A DNA stretch of 64,000 nt from Rossellomorea arthrocnemi. Its GTDB lineage: Bacteria > Bacillota > Bacilli > Bacillales > Bacillaceae_B. Both the position numbers and the translations under genes were made by a program. Shown here in pieces: positions 24,859-34,405 of this stretch (positions within the stretch are counted from its first letter, which is position 1; each line of letters starts with the position of its first letter). The notes under the pieces were generated by a model. The model searched no databases and had not been told where the DNA came from. It saw nothing but the letters and a program-made list of their open reading frames with translations. The stretch is taken from assembly GCF_904424705.1 (NCBI RefSeq), contig NZ_CAJGBF010000017.1, positions 1-64,000 of the forward strand, read 5' to 3'.

Positions 24859-24923
24859 AAGCACGCAAGGAGACACAGCTACCAATCCGGATAGATTGAT
24901 AAACTATGTAACCTAGCGTGCTT
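24859..24923 (-). terminator. Long hairpin (65 bases) ending the UvrD-type helicase unit
   Basis: AAGCACGCAAGG at the left pairs with CCTAGCGTGCTT at the right, with further partial pairing inward to CAATC/GATTG. On the minus strand it is followed by TTTTTTTGTTAC. It resembles the hairpins at 19717 and 24137 in length and design. Confidence 0.65.
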
Positions 24924-25041
24924 CGCTTATAGTTACTTTTTATTTGTTGAATTGACCTTATCATATACCAGGTACAGTAGGATAGCAAATAGAAGTACAA
25001 AAAGTTTTTGTGATTTTTTTAGCTTCTTCCATCTATTAACC

Positions 25042-27804
25042 TTAACTTTTAAAAACCCTACCATCTCTAATACTATAAGAACATACTACTTGATTAAATT
25101 CATCTACCACTCTAACCTTTACACCATCTGCTTTCTGAACCCAAGGCTCAGCTAGTAATTTATCTTCACTGAAATTCTGCGAGTTCACGACCTTTCTCCA
25201 TGAATATGTGGAGGAATCGTAATTATACAATATGTTTTTTAAAATCTCTTTTACATGTAAGGTTCCATATGTCCTTCCATCATTAGAAACTACTATACTA
25301 TACTTTGTTGCTTTTTTGTGTGGTGGATTTAGAGTATTAATATCTAAGTAGTGTAGTGTTTGACCATTTCTAATATTATTTAAGAACGGAGATTCCTTTT
25401 TCGTTTCGGTTACTATTATTAATTTCTCCTTGGCTCTAGTTAATGCTACATAAAAAAGCCTCTGTTCTTCTTCGTAGACTTTTGAAGGTGTAGAGCCTAA
25501 CACTTCAAAAAATACATTTCTTGGATGCAAAAGGGGAAAGCTTCTCTCTATTGCATCTAATACAATGATAGTATCCTCTTCTTTTCCTTTAAATGTATGA
25601 ACGGTATTTATGGATACGATTAACTCTCTTTTATCTTCAGGAAATTCCTTACGAATAGCTTCAATGAATTTATCTTGGAAATTTCCATACCCTTTTTCAT
25701 GAAGGTTATAATATGGTATCCCATTTTTCCTTCTCGTAAGTAGCGCCACCCGATTTCCCTTTTCCAGAACACTATTAATCATTCTTATTAACGCTGGAGT
25801 AATTAAGTCTCCTTGATAAAAAGATCTCTCATATTCAGAAGGGTTGAATTGGTCTAAATGGGTAATAAATACTTCCCCTTCTGTCTCTCTATATGGTTTC
25901 GAAGGTTTACCCCTTCCTTCCATTAATTGGTTTCCAACTTCTACTATTTTCTGATAGGATCGATAGTTAGTTGCTAAATGTAGACGTGTAGATTTATTAA
26001 TTAATGTTGGAAACTCTTCAAAATATGTAAGGTCTGACCCAGCAAATCCATTAATGGCTTGCCAATCATCACCTACACAAAACAGGTTTAAATTATTATT
26101 ATTACCCATCACCGAGGAAACTAACTCATTGAATAAAAAAGAAAAGTCCTGAAACTCATCTATAAATAAATATTTTATATGTCGAAGACTACCAGACCCT
26201 TTCTTTCTTCGCCACTGAACTTCACCTCTTTTTACCAATTCAATTGCACGATACAACAAACCGTCAAAATCCTCTTCGTTATTCTGCACCAGGTAATCTA
26301 AATAACTTTCGTAGATTCTCCAAATTACTCTTAAGAAATCAAGTTCTAAGTTACTTAATTGATATTTTCTCTCTACTACCAAATCTGCAACATCTTTGGG
26401 AATTAACATCTTCTTTCTGCATCTACTAATAAAAGAGCTACAAACCATACTAAATTCATCAACAGATCTATTCTTAATACGCTCCCATATCTCATCGTCT
26501 GAAAGCTTCTTCATATTAGGAAAGTGCTTTTTTAAAGTAGGAGTTAATATGTTTTGAGTTTCTTCAGTGCTATAACAATTTTTCGGATATAGGTCAATAA
26601 AAGCATAATCTTTCCTACTACTCCAATAATCTATTTTTTGAAATAGTTCCCTATCGTAGTCAGGATCCCCAAACAAACCGAAGTACTCAATAACAATTCC
26701 TTTTATATAGTGGTTTCTTAACTCGATAGTAAAATCAGGTCTATAATTTAATCCATTCCAAGAGAAATTTTTTTCATAATAGTATTGTATATCATGCTCA
26801 AACAAATAGTCAGCAATCCTTTTTTCTCCCATTGACTTATAGTATTTACCGTCCAATCCAATATAAGGTAAGGAACGGCGGTACTTTAACATATCCTCTT
26901 TATTAAGGTTGTGACCTTTTTTGATGATACGATCCCAATCTTCTCTAAAGTAGTTCATCATTAGCTTTTTAATTTCATCAGCATACTTGGGGTTATGTAT
27001 ATATGAATCTATTACACTTTGAACGGAGGAACTCTTTTCTAGTTTATCTAATTCATCATAAACTAAGTTCTCTTCTGGATGAACCATTGCGTATGCCAAA
27101 GCATGAAAGGTCATAGCTTGAGGAGACTCATCCTTTAGCACCTTTTCTAACCTTTCATTCACTTCCATTGCTGCCTCTTTATTAAATGCTAGAATTAGTA
27201 TTTCTGAAGGGTCTATTTTGCAATGTTTAATTAAAAATACTGTCTTATTGATAATTGTTCTAGTTTTTCCACTACCCGCTCGTGCTACAACTTGTACATT
27301 ATCCCATACATTGGCTATACACTCTGCCTGCTCAGTGTCTGGAATCTCTAAGTTATTGTTTTGAAACCAGTCCAAAACAAATTGAGTTAGAACTTTATTA
27401 AAATCTTCTTTGGTTAAGTTCTCTCTCAAATTATCACGCCAATATTCTCTAGCTTGCAAGTAACGTTCTTGTATAATAATATTTAGTTCTTTTATCTTTT
27501 GTTCCTTCTCTTGATGAAGGATACGTTGCTTTTCTTCCTCTTCTTTTTCTTTAGCTCTTTGTCGCTTTTGACCTTCCTGGTATATGAGGTAATTTAATTC
27601 ACTTGCATTTAATGTTTTATAATACTGTAGAAAAACCTCATAATCTTCCTCACTGTTAAGCAAGAATTTGGGCTCAACATGAAGAAAAGTAATCTGTAAC
27701 TTACAATCAACGCATTCGTATAAAAATTTAGTTAACTTAGTAGATTTCGAGATAAAATAGGCTGATCCACAAACACTGCACTTATTAAGAATGATTTTAT
27801 GCAT
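25042..27804 (-). CDS. UvrD/Rep-type helicase with embedded nuclease-like domain
   Basis: A 920-aa superfamily 1 helicase, started at the ATG at 27804 (site AAAGGA); the frame to 27879 opens with an unsupported TTG. An N-terminal four-cysteine section (CSVCG and CVDC) looks like a zinc ribbon. Helicase motifs: VVARAGSGKTRTI, FIDEFQDFS, FCVGDDWQAINGFAGSD, NTVHTFKGKEEDTIIVLD and LFYVALTRAKEKL. Between motifs Ia and II there is an insert with GEKRIADYLFEHDIQYYYEK, YRPDFTI and IVIEYFG, spaced like a PD-(D/E)xK or Vsr-type nuclease. DNA repair or phage defence are possible roles; it stands alone among recombinase genes. Confidence 0.85.
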   Translation of the reverse strand: MHKIILNKCSVCGSAYFISKSTKLTKFLYECVDCKLQITFLHVEPKFLLNSEEDYEVFLQYYKTLNASELNYLIYQEGQKRQRAKEKEEEEKQRILHQEKEQKIKELNIIIQERYLQAREYWRDNLRENLTKEDFNKVLTQFVLDWFQNNNLEIPDTEQAECIANVWDNVQVVARAGSGKTRTIINKTVFLIKHCKIDPSEILILAFNKEAAMEVNERLEKVLKDESPQAMTFHALAYAMVHPEENLVYDELDKLEKSSSVQSVIDSYIHNPKYADEIKKLMMNYFREDWDRIIKKGHNLNKEDMLKYRRSLPYIGLDGKYYKSMGEKRIADYLFEHDIQYYYEKNFSWNGLNYRPDFTIELRNHYIKGIVIEYFGLFGDPDYDRELFQKIDYWSSRKDYAFIDLYPKNCYSTEETQNILTPTLKKHFPNMKKLSDDEIWERIKNRSVDEFSMVCSSFISRCRKKMLIPKDVADLVVERKYQLSNLELDFLRVIWRIYESYLDYLVQNNEEDFDGLLYRAIELVKRGEVQWRRKKGSGSLRHIKYLFIDEFQDFSFLFNELVSSVMGNNNNLNLFCVGDDWQAINGFAGSDLTYFEEFPTLINKSTRLHLATNYRSYQKIVEVGNQLMEGRGKPSKPYRETEGEVFITHLDQFNPSEYERSFYQGDLITPALIRMINSVLEKGNRVALLTRRKNGIPYYNLHEKGYGNFQDKFIEAIRKEFPEDKRELIVSINTVHTFKGKEEDTIIVLDAIERSFPLLHPRNVFFEVLGSTPSKVYEEEQRLFYVALTRAKEKLIIVTETKKESPFLNNIRNGQTLHYLDINTLNPPHKKATKYSIVVSNDGRTYGTLHVKEILKNILYNYDSSTYSWRKVVNSQNFSEDKLLAEPWVQKADGVKVRVVDEFNQVVCSYSIRDGRVFKS

Positions 27805-28064
27805 ATAAATCGGTCCTTTAACCCAATATTTCCTTCTATTACCATATTCGCATAAAACTTTCGCATTTGCATCTATCAATAGAAAAATATCAAGGATTTA
27901 GAAGTCTTGATTGTGGAAGACCATTTTCTATTGAATAGTATGGTTGTACTATGCACTAGCATAAAAACCACTCCGAACAAAAATACTAGGGACTAGACAT
28001 CTAAATGCCAACCATGAGTTATTGTCCACAAAGCCTCTTTAATACCTAAAAAAATAAAACGCTA

Positions 28065-28376
28065 TCAGTCAGCAAATCGACTAATCAGAGAAAAAATATA
28101 CGCAGTGTTCCTTGATTTTCTGCTGACCTCATGTCTAACTCCCGTCTCCTCATTCACCCAACGATCATAGTAAGAAAAAACAAACAAAAAATCCTTTTTT
28201 GATATAGCCCTTTGCTTAGATAAATTGCAGGATGGTGTATGTTCAGTAGTGCTGTCGATGTACAATTTCTCTCCTTGGACTGAAGCCCTAAACCAAAGAC
28301 CAGTTGTAGTTTGCAGATCCTCTCTTGAAGAAGATAGTCCTGATATAACTCTACTCCATAATGTTTCTCCGTTCAT
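28065..28376 (-). CDS. Hypothetical protein (103 aa)
   Basis: Starts at the ATG at 28376, seven bases after GAGGTG, rather than at 28421. The protein begins MNGETLWSRVISGLSSSRED and holds TGLWFRASVQGEKLYID near 25-41, then a helical basic C-terminus. No signal peptide or membrane segment. I do not recognise the family. It lies between the UvrD-type helicase and the recombinase beside rlmH. The strand-turn-strand look of residues 20-50 suggests a small folded domain. Confidence 0.6.
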   Translation of the reverse strand: MNGETLWSRVISGLSSSREDLQTTTGLWFRASVQGEKLYIDSTTEHTPSCNLSKQRAISKKDFLFVFSYYDRWVNEETGVRHEVSRKSRNTAYIFSLISRFAD

Positions 28377-28474
28377 TACTTTACACCTCGGCACGCTAGA
28401 TTTATTACCATAATTATACATACCTTATACCCTTTTATCTATGTATATCTTCATATATCTGTATAAACAATAAA

Positions 28475-28510
28475 ACCGCCAATCAGGTTATTGTTCCCTT
28501 GATTGGCGGT
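28475..28510 (-). terminator. Hairpin overlapping the end of a gene remnant
   Basis: ACCGCCAATCA and TGATTGGCGGT pair exactly around a 14-base loop; on the minus strand TTTTATTG follows. The stop codon of the remnant at 28483 lies within the stem. Confidence 0.7.
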
Positions 28511-28650
28511 CGGTTCAATATCTTATCTTTCAAGTCAAGCTCAACCCCTAACTTAAACTCTACAGTCACTTTATCACCATCAACAGTTACCTTCTCATGT
28601 CGTTTCAATGCGCAGTAAAGGTCTACTACGCAGTGAACAATAATTTCTTT
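28483..28650 (-). pseudogene. 3' remnant, probably of a serine recombinase gene
   Basis: An open stretch of 55 codons on the minus strand with no start, bounded upstream by TGA. It contains ALKRHEKVTVDGDKVTVEFK then LGVELDLKDKIL, the beta-strand-rich tail often seen at the C-terminus of large serine recombinases. It is followed by its own terminator. I take it as the end of an earlier recombinase gene lost at this junction; the identification is tentative. Confidence 0.4.
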
Positions 28651-28841
28651 TCACATATCTTTTAAATGCCTTTACTAGACAGCAGCCAATAGCCTTACTC
28701 CGCCTCTTCTATTTTCATCTCGCTTCATTTTTTACTCTTCACCAGCTTTAACTAATCATATTGTATCCATTAATAATAAAGCATGTATGTTTCACTTCCC
28801 TTAATACCAATACTGTTACAAAAGTTAAAGGAGGAATTAAA

Positions 28842-30569
28842 TTGAATCAAATAAAAAGTGTAGCAATATACGTACGAGTCAGCACAGAAGAGCAAGCTAG
28901 TGAAGGCTATAGTATAGCTGCACAACTTCAGACTTTGCGCCAATATACCTCACTATATGGGTGGCAGATTGCTGAAGAATATGTCGATGAAGGAATTAGT
29001 GGTAAAGATATAAAGGGCCGGCCTGCAATGCAACGACTGGTATCAGACGTTTCCAAAGATAAATTTCAAGCCGTACTTGTATGGAAAATATCACGCCTTT
29101 CACGTAATATGTTGGATACCCTTGTCCTGTTAGATAAATTTGAAGAGTATGATGTAAAGTTCATTTCCTACTCTGAGAATTTTGATACATCGAGTCCGAT
29201 TGGAAAACTTGTCGTTCAACTGATGGCATCCATTGCTGAAATGGAAAGAAATACTTTATCAGAAAATGTGAAGCTCGGAATGACACAGAGGGCTAGAGAA
29301 GGTAGCTGGAATGGGGGAGTGGTTTTCGGATATGATTCTGTGGAAAAAGATCTTATTGTTAACCCGAAAGAAGCAAAAATTGTTCAATTGATCTTTAATT
29401 TATATGCAGAAGGCAGTGGTCTTAAGGCAATAGCTAATCACTTAAATAAAGCTCATTATAGGACAAAACGCGGTAAACACTTTTCAATTAATGGTATTGC
29501 TACAATATTAGATAATCCTATCTATAATGGTAAAATTCGATGGTTACAAGTTGAGAACTGGGATAAAAAGAGAAGGCGTGGTAAAAATGTTAACCCCATC
29601 TTAGTTGTAGGAAAACACGAAGTAATTATCTCCAACGAGCTTTGGAATATTGTTCAAGCACGAAGACAGAGTAAGTCCTTTAAGCAGCGTCAATCAAACG
29701 AACCTTTCCTTTTAAGTGGTATCCTGCGATGTCCTGATTGCGGACAAGGTATGGTCCCATCTATTACTACTTCTACTCGAAAAGATGGAACAAAACGAAA
29801 ACATCGTTATTATGTATGTGGTGCATTCCATAACAAAGGGTCATCTGCCTGCAAAGCGAATTCAATTAAAGCTTACGATACAGAAGATGCTGTTATTAAC
29901 CGTATAACAGCTTTCCTAATCGATTCAGACGGCTTTCATCAAACTTTAGAAAATATAAATAAAGACACAGTCCAGTCGAATGTGAAATTAAAAGAGCAGT
30001 TAGATAATATTGAAACAGAGCTTAGAGAAGCCAATGCCATTCAAGAAAAATATATGGAAGCATTTGAACAAAATCTCTTGCCTGTTTCCATGCTACAGGA
30101 ACGGTTACAGAAGTTAACTAATTCAAGGAATGACTTAGAACAAAAGAAAAATGAACTTAGTGTTCAACTAAGTTCATCAGATTCGAAAATAATTCCACCA
30201 GACGTGGTTAGACATTTATTAGAGCAGTATGTCCAAGCCTTTCAACAGTCTCCAAGAGAAAAGAGAAAACAGCTTTTTCAGCTTTTGCTAAATAAGATCA
30301 CAATCAAACAAGCCGATGGCCGTTCTCGGACCATTGATAAAATTGAACTTGATTTTGATTTTACCGAAGTCAATCTGTCTAAGACATTTACACTTCTCCA
30401 CATATTATATCTTGAATCGAATTATTCAGAGGAAAGTTCCTCAAGTACTGATTTAAAAGACAAAATGCCGCCTTATCTCCAACTTTTTTTGCCTCTATTT
30501 ATGGTACGGTTCACCCCGATTAATCCGAAAAGCCCGATAAATCTGCTCGACCAAAATCAGTCTCATTAA
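28842..30569 (+). CDS. Large serine recombinase at the rlmH junction (about 575 aa)
   Basis: Starts at a TTG seven bases after AAGGAGG. Catalytic domain: [19 protein letters not shown] with the active serine in [19 protein letters not shown] and [14 protein letters not shown]; recombinase domain (150-265), zinc ribbon [10 protein letters not shown] with a second pair CGAF ... C, then a long coiled coil. This is the build of phage and ICE integrases. The frame crosses the island end: its last 25 codons (from about 30495) are antisense to the 3' end of rlmH, so the stop codon is supplied by the host gene. This is what integration next to the recombinase gene would produce. Confidence 0.9.
   Translation: MNQIKSVAIYVRVSTEEQASEGYSIAAQLQTLRQYTSLYGWQIAEEYVDEGISGKDIKGRPAMQRLVSDVSKDKFQAVLVWKISRLSRNMLDTLVLLDKFEEYDVKFISYSENFDTSSPIGKLVVQLMASIAEMERNTLSENVKLGMTQRAREGSWNGGVVFGYDSVEKDLIVNPKEAKIVQLIFNLYAEGSGLKAIANHLNKAHYRTKRGKHFSINGIATILDNPIYNGKIRWLQVENWDKKRRRGKNVNPILVVGKHEVIISNELWNIVQARRQSKSFKQRQSNEPFLLSGILRCPDCGQGMVPSITTSTRKDGTKRKHRYYVCGAFHNKGSSACKANSIKAYDTEDAVINRITAFLIDSDGFHQTLENINKDTVQSNVKLKEQLDNIETELREANAIQEKYMEAFEQNLLPVSMLQERLQKLTNSRNDLEQKKNELSVQLSSSDSKIIPPDVVRHLLEQYVQAFQQSPREKRKQLFQLLLNKITIKQADGRSRTIDKIELDFDFTEVNLSKTFTLLHILYLESNYSEESSSSTDLKDKMPPYLQLFLPLFMVRFTPINPKSPINLLDQNQSH
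30486..30515. other. Island/chromosome junction at the rlmH 3' end, candidate attachment site
   Basis: Covers the last codons and stop of rlmH and the first island bases. Read on the minus strand, GGTGAACCGT, the codons for YHK, the stop and GAGGCAAAAA line up without gaps to the repeats at 7909 and 11196; against the copy at 11196, 19 of 30 positions agree, including the final 11. The middle differs. RlmH 3' ends are the entry site of staphylococcal SCC elements. Confidence 0.5.
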
Positions 30570-30974
30570 CTGATGGGGGAAAGTCATTTTCGAAAAGGAG
30601 AGTGTCTCATTCGACCGTTTGATGACATCATCACTAAGTCCCAGTGATCCGCCTATCACAAATGCCACTTTACTTTTTCCGTACGTAGCCAGCTTGTCCA
30701 GATTGTCCGCAAGTTCCTCTGACGACCGCATTTTCCCTTGAATGGCGAGGGCAATAACATGGTGATCGGGTGAGATCTTCGCAAGGATCCGCTCTCCTTC
30801 TTTGTTCTTCACTTGTTCCATTTCAGAATCACTTAAGACTTCAGGTGCCTTTTCGTCAGCCAGCTCGATGATATCCAACTTCGCATAGGCACCAAGGCGC
30901 TTCACATATTCACTGATTCCTTGCTTTAAATATTTTTCTTTTAATTTACCAACCGTTACAATGGTGATGTTCAC
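30495..30974 (-). CDS. rlmH: 23S rRNA (pseudouridine-1915-N3)-methyltransferase RlmH
   Basis: A 159-aa SPOUT methyltransferase, the standard length, if started at the GTG at 30974. It has [16 protein letters not shown] at the start, the SAM-binding knot [13 protein letters not shown] near 104 and the conserved tail [18 protein letters not shown]. RlmH methylates the pseudouridine at position 1915 of 23S rRNA on the assembled ribosome. It lies downstream of htrA as in Bacillus. The gene is intact although an island abuts its stop codon. Confidence 0.95.
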   Translation of the reverse strand: MNITIVTVGKLKEKYLKQGISEYVKRLGAYAKLDIIELADEKAPEVLSDSEMEQVKNKEGERILAKISPDHHVIALAIQGKMRSSEELADNLDKLATYGKSKVAFVIGGSLGLSDDVIKRSNETLSFSKMTFPHQLMRLILVEQIYRAFRINRGEPYHK

Positions 30975-31068
30975 TATCCACACTCGCTTTACAAACAATT
31001 TACAAACACGTTATCCACAGAAATTATCCACATATCCACAAATCACTTCCGCATATAGTATGGGAATA

Positions 31069-31227
31069 TTAGTTCGCCACTATATATACGGCGTTATTCC
31101 CACAATATTCACATGTTGTGGATAACTTCTTATCTTCAGAAACCTCTGTTAGTTGAGGCGCTACCTCATGCTCATCGACGACAATATCCATGGCTAATTC
31201 CACGTGTTCCAGGCAGCAATAAATCAT
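31069..31227 (-). CDS. CxxH/CxxC mini-protein (BA_5709-like)
   Basis: A 52-aa protein starting MIYCCLEHVELAMDIVVDEH, with TTCEYCGNNAVYIVAN at the end. The CxxH near the start and CxxC near the end are the signature of a small Bacillus family of unknown role, normally found between htrA and rlmH; the four residues probably bind zinc. AAGGAGG lies eight bases upstream of the ATG. Confidence 0.85.
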   Translation of the reverse strand: MIYCCLEHVELAMDIVVDEHEVAPQLTEVSEDKKLSTTCEYCGNNAVYIVAN

Positions 31228-31298
31228 GTCGTTTCCTCCTTATCATTCTTTAAGTTCTTGATTATATACTTATCCACACTCATCATATCATGTAAAGA

Positions 31299-31333
31299 AA
31301 AAGCAGAAAAGGGCGCATGCCTTTCCTGCTTTT
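31299..31333 (-). terminator. Terminator of the walRK-htrA operon
   Basis: On the minus strand AAAAGCAGGAAAGG pairs with CCTTTTCTGCTTTT around a short loop, followed by TCTTTAC. It lies 16 bases past the htrA stop. Confidence 0.7.
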
Positions 31334-31348
31334 CGTTTTATCCACAAT

Positions 31349-32593
31349 CTACAATCGCGATTCATCCGTTAATTTCATTGTGACTTCTTTCTTCTTACCA
31401 TTCCGGTAGAAGGTAACCTTCATTTGATCGTTCACTTCTTTTTTATTATAGAGATGCTTACGTAGATCGATTACATTCTCAATCTTCTCACCGTCGAGCT
31501 CTGTAATGACATCAAGCTCTTGTAATCCCGCCTGTGCAGCAGGTGAATTCGGAACGGTTTGTCTGATCATAACACCATAATTGATATCTTTCGGCAGCTT
31601 TAATGTTTCCTGCTGATGATAAGCAGAAATCTGATTGACGTCTTCCAGGGTCACTCCCATTGCAGGACGCTTGACCTCTCCGTATTGCTCAAGGTCTTCT
31701 ATGATCGGCTCCGCATAGTTGATCGGGATGGCAAGTCCGATCCCTTCCACCGCTTCCTGAGCAATCTTCATGGAGTTGATTCCGACCAGCTGTCCGGAAA
31801 TATTAATTAGTGCTCCACCGCTATTACCCGGGTTAATGGCTGCGTCTGTTTGCAGGACTTCTGCATTCCAATCTTCCATCCCGTCCTGATTAATATCGAC
31901 AGGGATGGTTCTTTCCACACCTGAAACGACACCCTGCGTCACGGAACCTGAAAATTGCAGTCCAAGGGGGTTACCGATGGCGATGACAGGTTCGCCTGCT
32001 TTCAGCTCATCTGAATTCCCAAACTCAGCAATAACATCTTTCTTGATCTTGCTTCCATCGATTTCAATGACGGCAAGGTCTGTCCAAACGTCAGTACCAC
32101 GGAGCTTAGCAGGAACCTTCGTACCGTCAGCCAGGGTCACCTCCAACTGATCTGCCCCTTCGACAACGTGATTGTTCGTCACGATATAGACTGTTTTTCC
32201 TTCTTTTTTATACATAACCCCAGATCCCGTACCTGCCTGCTGATCCTGGGTCTGTCCACCACCCTGACCCCAGAAGCTCTGGGACTGGATATTCGTAATA
32301 CCGACCACGGAATCCCCTGTCTTTTCCACGGCTTTTGTCACATCCGTGGTCACATCGACAGACACATTCTGAGTGGTTCCATTGTGATAGGTCTCGTCCG
32401 TTTTTTTCAGATCCTGATCCGGTTGGACCGAGTAAGGTAATATATCAAAGTTCGTCAACTGAGGTATGGCCACGATCACGAGAATCGCACCAAGGAAGAC
32501 CCCCAACATCCCCGCCAAAAACATACCTCCCCGATTTCCCTTTTGCCTGCCGCTCCTGCCTTCTGAATTAGGATTGTCGTCATAATATCCCAT
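31349..32593 (-). CDS. htrC: HtrA-like membrane-anchored serine protease
   Basis: A 414-aa Do-like protease. A short cytoplasmic start is followed by one membrane segment (residues 24-45), a trypsin-like domain with TNNHVVEG (His), DLAVIEID (Asp) and NPGNSGGALI (Ser) motifs, and a C-terminal PDZ domain from about 310. The active site faces outside, where it degrades or refolds damaged proteins. In B. subtilis the copy at this locus (YycK/HtrC) is the last gene of the walRK cluster; 200 bases separate it from walJ here. Confidence 0.92.
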   Translation of the reverse strand: MGYYDDNPNSEGRSGRQKGNRGGMFLAGMLGVFLGAILVIVAIPQLTNFDILPYSVQPDQDLKKTDETYHNGTTQNVSVDVTTDVTKAVEKTGDSVVGITNIQSQSFWGQGGGQTQDQQAGTGSGVMYKKEGKTVYIVTNNHVVEGADQLEVTLADGTKVPAKLRGTDVWTDLAVIEIDGSKIKKDVIAEFGNSDELKAGEPVIAIGNPLGLQFSGSVTQGVVSGVERTIPVDINQDGMEDWNAEVLQTDAAINPGNSGGALINISGQLVGINSMKIAQEAVEGIGLAIPINYAEPIIEDLEQYGEVKRPAMGVTLEDVNQISAYHQQETLKLPKDINYGVMIRQTVPNSPAAQAGLQELDVITELDGEKIENVIDLRKHLYNKKEVNDQMKVTFYRNGKKKEVTMKLTDESRL

Positions 32594-32726
32594 ATATCTT
32601 CATCCTTTCTACCAGCTATTCCTTTTGTTATTTTATCTTTACTAGCACGATTATAGTCAGATTAAATTAAAAAATGATGAAAAGAGGGTAAGAAATTCAT
32701 AATTGTACGATTTATGTAAAAACAAA

Positions 32727-32757
32727 AAGGCGAAGACAGAAGCCCTCACCTTTTTCA
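32727..32757 (-). terminator. Terminator after walJ
   Basis: On the minus strand AAAAAGGTGAGGGC and TTCGCCTTTTT form an imperfect hairpin followed by a T-run and GTTTTTAC. It separates walJ from htrA. Confidence 0.55.
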
Positions 32758-32792
32758 TACCTTTAACAGAGAAATCATAAACATTTGACGGT

Positions 32793-33587
32793 TTAAATCG
32801 CCACTAAAGGTGTTGGTACTTTAGGGTCCGTATCAAATAAATCGATTTGTTCTCCTACCATTATTCCTTTTGATTCGAGTGTTTGAGTGACACTCATCCT
32901 CGCAAGATCTTTCATATTGTTATCGAGGCTCAGATGGGCCAGGTAAATACCCTTTGTGTTATCCCCCATCACTTCACTCATGGCGATGGCTGCATCCTCA
33001 TTGGATACATGTCCGTAATCACTAAGAATCCGACGTTTGATATTCCAAGGGTACCGGCACATCCGGAGCATGCCTACATCATGATTGCTTTCAAACACAT
33101 AGGCATCGGCATTGGAGATAATCCCTTTCATCCGATCGCTTACATACCCTGTATCAGTTACAAGCACAAGCTTCTTATCCCCGTGATGGAATACATAAAA
33201 CATCGGTTCCGCAGCATCATGTGATACACCGAATGACTCGATGCTCAACCCTCCAAAGTGCTTGGCCGTTTCCATTTCAAAGGAAAACTTCTGCTCCGTA
33301 TCAATTTTCCCCACTAAGCCGTCCATGGCGTTCCAAGTCTTCTCGTTAGCATAAATCGGAAGTTTATACTTCCTCGCCAACACACCGATCCCCTTGATAT
33401 GATCACTATGCTCATGGGTGACCAGAATCCCCGACAGATCTTCTATCTTCCGGTCAATCTGACTGAACAAGCCTTCCATCTGTTTACCGCTTAAACCGGC
33501 ATCTACAAGGAAGGAATGCTCTTCCGATTCAACAAATATTGCATTTCCTGTACTGCCGCTCGCAAGTACACTAAAATGCATCGTCAT
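32793..33587 (-). CDS. walJ: WalJ (YycJ) metallo-beta-lactamase-fold protein
   Basis: A 264-aa protein, the same length as B. subtilis YycJ, starting at the ATG at 33587 (site TAGGAGTG). The metal-binding motif [11 protein letters not shown] is near residue 57, with later DTGYVSD and SNHD supplying further ligands. WalJ is a cytoplasmic phosphodiesterase-fold protein reported to have 5'-3' exonuclease activity and to affect replication and cell-wall control. It lies 11 bases after yycI. Confidence 0.93.
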   Translation of the reverse strand: MTMHFSVLASGSTGNAIFVESEEHSFLVDAGLSGKQMEGLFSQIDRKIEDLSGILVTHEHSDHIKGIGVLARKYKLPIYANEKTWNAMDGLVGKIDTEQKFSFEMETAKHFGGLSIESFGVSHDAAEPMFYVFHHGDKKLVLVTDTGYVSDRMKGIISNADAYVFESNHDVGMLRMCRYPWNIKRRILSDYGHVSNEDAAIAMSEVMGDNTKGIYLAHLSLDNNMKDLARMSVTQTLESKGIMVGEQIDLFDTDPKVPTPLVAI

Positions 33588-33598
33588 AACGCTCACTC

Positions 33599-34402
33599 CT
33601 ATGTTTCTATTTCCGGTTTGGTGATCTCTACAATCTGAGCTTCCACTGCGTTGATAAATAAATCTTCTTTCTTTCCGTCTTTTTCAACAATGAAATGCCA
33701 GGTTGGGGCCAATACCTGATAATCATCAATCGGTCCGAAGGTGGAATAACCCAGATTCGGAATATCGGTTATTTCACTACCATTATCAATTTCATTGTTT
33801 TCCACCAAGAATCTTAGAGCATCAAAAGGGGTTACCAACTTTTTCTTTCCAGTAGATTCTTTCAGGTTTTCCAACAATGTTTGTTTATAAGAGACGATTT
33901 CCTTATCTGTGTTCAAGTAGAGGATCAATTTCCCGTTTGCATTATTAAATATTTTCCGGTCTTGATACGTCTGAAAATAGACAATGGTCTGATCTTCTTT
34001 ACTATATTTCCAAAAGCTGTACTGCTCTCCATTTACAATATTTTCTTTTATAAACTCTTTCAATTCAGCCGGAGAAAAATTATCACTAATAGAAACAGGG
34101 TCCTTCAACGTCGAATTAATCGTATTGTCATTTACAGCATTAACTTCTTGATCATCTAATTTTTCAAGATCTTTTTCACTGATTTTTTTAGTGCTGGCAC
34201 TGATAATCGCATCTTTCACAGGCTCTTTTGATAGTTTTGGTGGATACTTTATATTAGCCGCTTTTAACGTTTCTTCAAAGGAAGTCTGCTCTAAAGTAGC
34301 GGGGTTGCTTTCTCTGATTTTATTCATAAATATTGTCAGAAGAAAGATATCCAGAACCAGAAATACGATAATGAATATACTCTTTGTTTTACTCCAATCC
34401 AT
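33599..34402 (-). CDS. walI: YycI, regulator of the WalK kinase
   Basis: A 267-aa protein with one N-terminal membrane helix (residues 8-27) and an extracellular part. YycI and YycH bind WalK through their membrane helices and adjust its activity. The ATG follows GGAGGGG. It begins three bases after the yycH stop. Confidence 0.9.
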   Translation of the reverse strand: MDWSKTKSIFIIVFLVLDIFLLTIFMNKIRESNPATLEQTSFEETLKAANIKYPPKLSKEPVKDAIISASTKKISEKDLEKLDDQEVNAVNDNTINSTLKDPVSISDNFSPAELKEFIKENIVNGEQYSFWKYSKEDQTIVYFQTYQDRKIFNNANGKLILYLNTDKEIVSYKQTLLENLKESTGKKKLVTPFDALRFLVENNEIDNGSEITDIPNLGYSTFGPIDDYQVLAPTWHFIVEKDGKKEDLFINAVEAQIVEITKPEIET

Positions 34403-34405
34403 TGG

